Shown one piece after another: positions 5,879-7,017 of a stretch of DNA of 7,017 bases. This stretch comes from an uncultured Shinella sp. (GTDB lineage: Bacteria > Pseudomonadota > Alphaproteobacteria > Rhizobiales > Rhizobiaceae): the NCBI GenBank assembly GCA_946481465.1, contig CAMLOC010000186.1, positions 1 to 7,017 on the forward strand, in the 5' to 3' direction. A program made the position numbers and the translations under genes. The notes under the pieces were generated by a model. That model had not been told where the DNA came from and did no database searches. It saw only the letters and a list, made by a program, of their open reading frames with translations. The stretch's first letter is position 1, and each line of letters opens with the position of its first letter.

Positions 5879-6382
5879 TCAGCCGCCATGGCCGCCATGG
5901 TCGGCGGCAGCACCGCCGCCGTGCCCGGCGGCACCCGGCTTTGCGGCGCCGATCTTGAAATCCACGTCAACCGCGCCGGCCTTCTCGAAGGTCAGCGTCG
6001 CCTTGAAGGTCTCTCCCTCCTTGAAGGGGTGCTTGATGCGCATGAACATGACGTGCAGGCCGCCCGACTTCAGCTCGACCGTCGCGCCGGCCGGGATCTC
6101 GATGCCGTCCGGCAGCTGGCGCATCTTCATCACGTCGTTCTCGATGGCCATCTCGTGCAGCTGCACGTCGTCGGACACGTCGGGCGCGGTGATGGCAAGG
6201 AGGCGGTCGGCCTCGCTGCCCTTGTTGGTGATGGTCATGAAGCCGCCGCCGACGGGCTGGCCGGGCAGCGTCGCCTTGGAGGCCGGGTGACCGATCTCCA
6301 GGTTGCCGAGGGTGAAATCGTGCGCGAACGCAGCCGAGGCCGAGAGCGCCAGCGCGACGAAGGAGGCGAGAATGCGTTTCAT
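5879..6382 (-). CDS. Periplasmic copper chaperone PCu(A)C (DUF461)
   Basis: This 167-residue protein is a member of the PCu(A)C family, which carries Cu(I) in the periplasm and can deliver it to the CuA/CuB sites of cytochrome oxidase, often with a Sco protein. A Sec signal peptide covers residues 1-20 (charged MKR start, hydrophobic core, AFA cleavage). The metal site is LHEM (His76, Met78) with Met85/Met87 and HVMFM (His110, Met112, Met114), the family's His/Met pattern, all present. Mature protein would begin with His21, and the C-terminal tail (about 150-167) is glycine- and histidine-rich (His154, 162, 165), a possible second copper site. The ATG at 6382 was chosen because the signal peptide begins there; AAGGA lies eight bases upstream (6391-6395). 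The frame stays open to 6715 but the extra residues overlap the PepSY gene and look non-coding. It lies 26 bp after the PepSY gene and is probably co-transcribed with it. The Bradyrhizobium homologue in a copper-starvation operon is called pcuC; whether this is its orthologue is not shown. Confidence 0.94.
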   Translation of the reverse strand: MKRILASFVALALSASAAFAHDFTLGNLEIGHPASKATLPGQPVGGGFMTITNKGSEADRLLAITAPDVSDDVQLHEMAIENDVMKMRQLPDGIEIPAGATVELKSGGLHVMFMRIKHPFKEGETFKATLTFEKAGAVDVDFKIGAAKPGAAGHGGGAAADHGGHGG

Positions 6383-6408
6383 GGAAACAGTCCTTTCTGG
6401 CTTATGGT

Positions 6409-7017
6409 TCAGGAAAACAGGCGCCGCAGCGGCGGCACGAAGCGGATGACGACCTGATCGAGGAGGATCATGGCGAGGATGGTGAGGCCCGTCAGCGGGA
6501 AGAGCACGCCGAAGACGGCGGCGATCGCCCACAGGCCGAGATAGACGCGCGCCGCGCGCGGGCCGGGCGGCACGCCGATGCGGCCCTTCGGCCGGCGCTT
6601 CCACCACATGACGACGCCCGTAACGCTCATGGCGATGACGAGGAGGCAGGTGGCGAGCATGAGAAGCTGGTTGAACAGACCCCATTCCCGGCCCTTGTGC
6701 ACGTTGATGCCCCATTCGATCAGCTTGCCCGTCGCCGGATAATCGGCATAGGCGGCGTCAACGAGGCGCTCGCCGGTATACTGGTCGATATGCAGCGTGC
6801 GCTCATATTGCAGGTCGGCCGGGTAGATCGCCGCGGTGTAGACGCCCGTCTCGCCGGCCGGCGGCGCGAGGTCGTAGCCGGGCAGCATGCCGGCAGCATC
6901 GGCGATCGTCACGGCATTGTCGAGGCCGATGGGCGGCAGCGCCACCTGCCCTTCCCCCGGCGGCGTCGAGCCCGGCACCGGCGCGTTTTCCATCAGCCAG
7001 GCGGTTTTCGGCAGCAC
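6409..7017 (-). CDS. PepSY-associated transmembrane protein, C-terminal part
   Basis: This gene is cut by the right edge; 202 C-terminal residues are visible and the start lies beyond 7017. The fragment contains a periplasmic PepSY-like stretch (about 55-100, including LHIDQYTGERL), the conserved VHKGREWGLFNQ segment (106-116) leading into a membrane helix (about 114-138), a basic loop WWKRRPKGR (138-146), and a second hydrophobic region (about 158-192) long enough for one or two helices, before the basic end LRRLFS. This is the layout of inner-membrane PepSY-TM proteins, which usually have roughly 400-500 residues and are frequently encoded with metal-uptake or TonB-receptor genes; their activity is not well defined (some are proposed metal reductases). 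With the copper chaperone 26 bp downstream on the same strand, a role in copper acquisition or handling is likely by context. The GTG-like triplet at 7017-7015 is not taken as the start, since the family continues upstream. Confidence 0.88.
   Translation of the reverse strand: MLPKTAWLMENAPVPGSTPPGEGQVALPPIGLDNAVTIADAAGMLPGYDLAPPAGETGVYTAAIYPADLQYERTLHIDQYTGERLVDAAYADYPATGKLIEWGINVHKGREWGLFNQLLMLATCLLVIAMSVTGVVMWWKRRPKGRIGVPPGPRAARVYLGLWAIAAVFGVLFPLTGLTILAMILLDQVVIRFVPPLRRLFS

Noticed and set aside
6383..6715. N-terminal extension of the copper chaperone by 111 residues
   Set aside because: It overlaps the PepSY gene out of frame, is Arg/Pro/His-rich without domain character, and the real start has a ribosome binding site and signal peptide.

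Overview
The window is GC-rich chromosomal DNA, most likely from an alphaproteobacterium of the Rhizobiales/Rhizobiaceae type (Rhizobium, Ensifer, Shinella and relatives). Three things support this. The intergenic gaps hold palindromic repeats of the kind scattered through rhizobial genomes. A Tat-exported repetitive protein resembles a family I know mainly from rhizobia (TIGR03808). The long open frames antisense to real genes are typical of high-GC codon use. Genus is not assigned. No tRNA, rRNA, CRISPR array, insertion sequence or phage gene was seen.

Layout, left to right. Positions 1-102 are the non-coding tail beyond the first gene and carry a small palindromic repeat. A metallo-beta-lactamase/beta-CASP nuclease of the DNA-ligase-associated exonuclease type runs leftward at 103-1113. 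The gap at 1114-1366 holds two copies of a rhizobial REP-like palindrome in opposite orientation, forming a 44-bp perfect inverted repeat. A MarR-family repressor (1367-1813, leftward) follows, with a 14-bp perfect palindrome and a TTGACA box just upstream, suggesting autoregulation. A 766-residue PAS-GAF-GGDEF-EAL cyclic-di-GMP enzyme (1878-4178, leftward) has both catalytic domains apparently intact. A 233-bp divergent gap (4179-4411) separates it from a Tat-exported parallel-beta-helix protein of unknown function (4412-5782, rightward). That gap has a near-consensus sigma-54 (-24/-12) element just before the beta-helix gene, and a hairpin that would cover the ribosome binding site of the cyclic-di-GMP gene. 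A hairpin-rich convergent gap (5783-5878) follows. Last comes a leftward copper pair: a periplasmic PCu(A)C copper chaperone (5879-6382), and before it in the transcript a PepSY-type inner-membrane protein (6409 to beyond the right edge).

The genes form separate modules rather than one system: DNA repair, a small regulator, c-di-GMP signalling, an exported beta-helix protein, and copper handling. The link most worth testing is the divergent pair of c-di-GMP enzyme and Tat-exported beta-helix protein, with its possible RpoN control. I found no convincing evidence of a wholly new multi-gene system.
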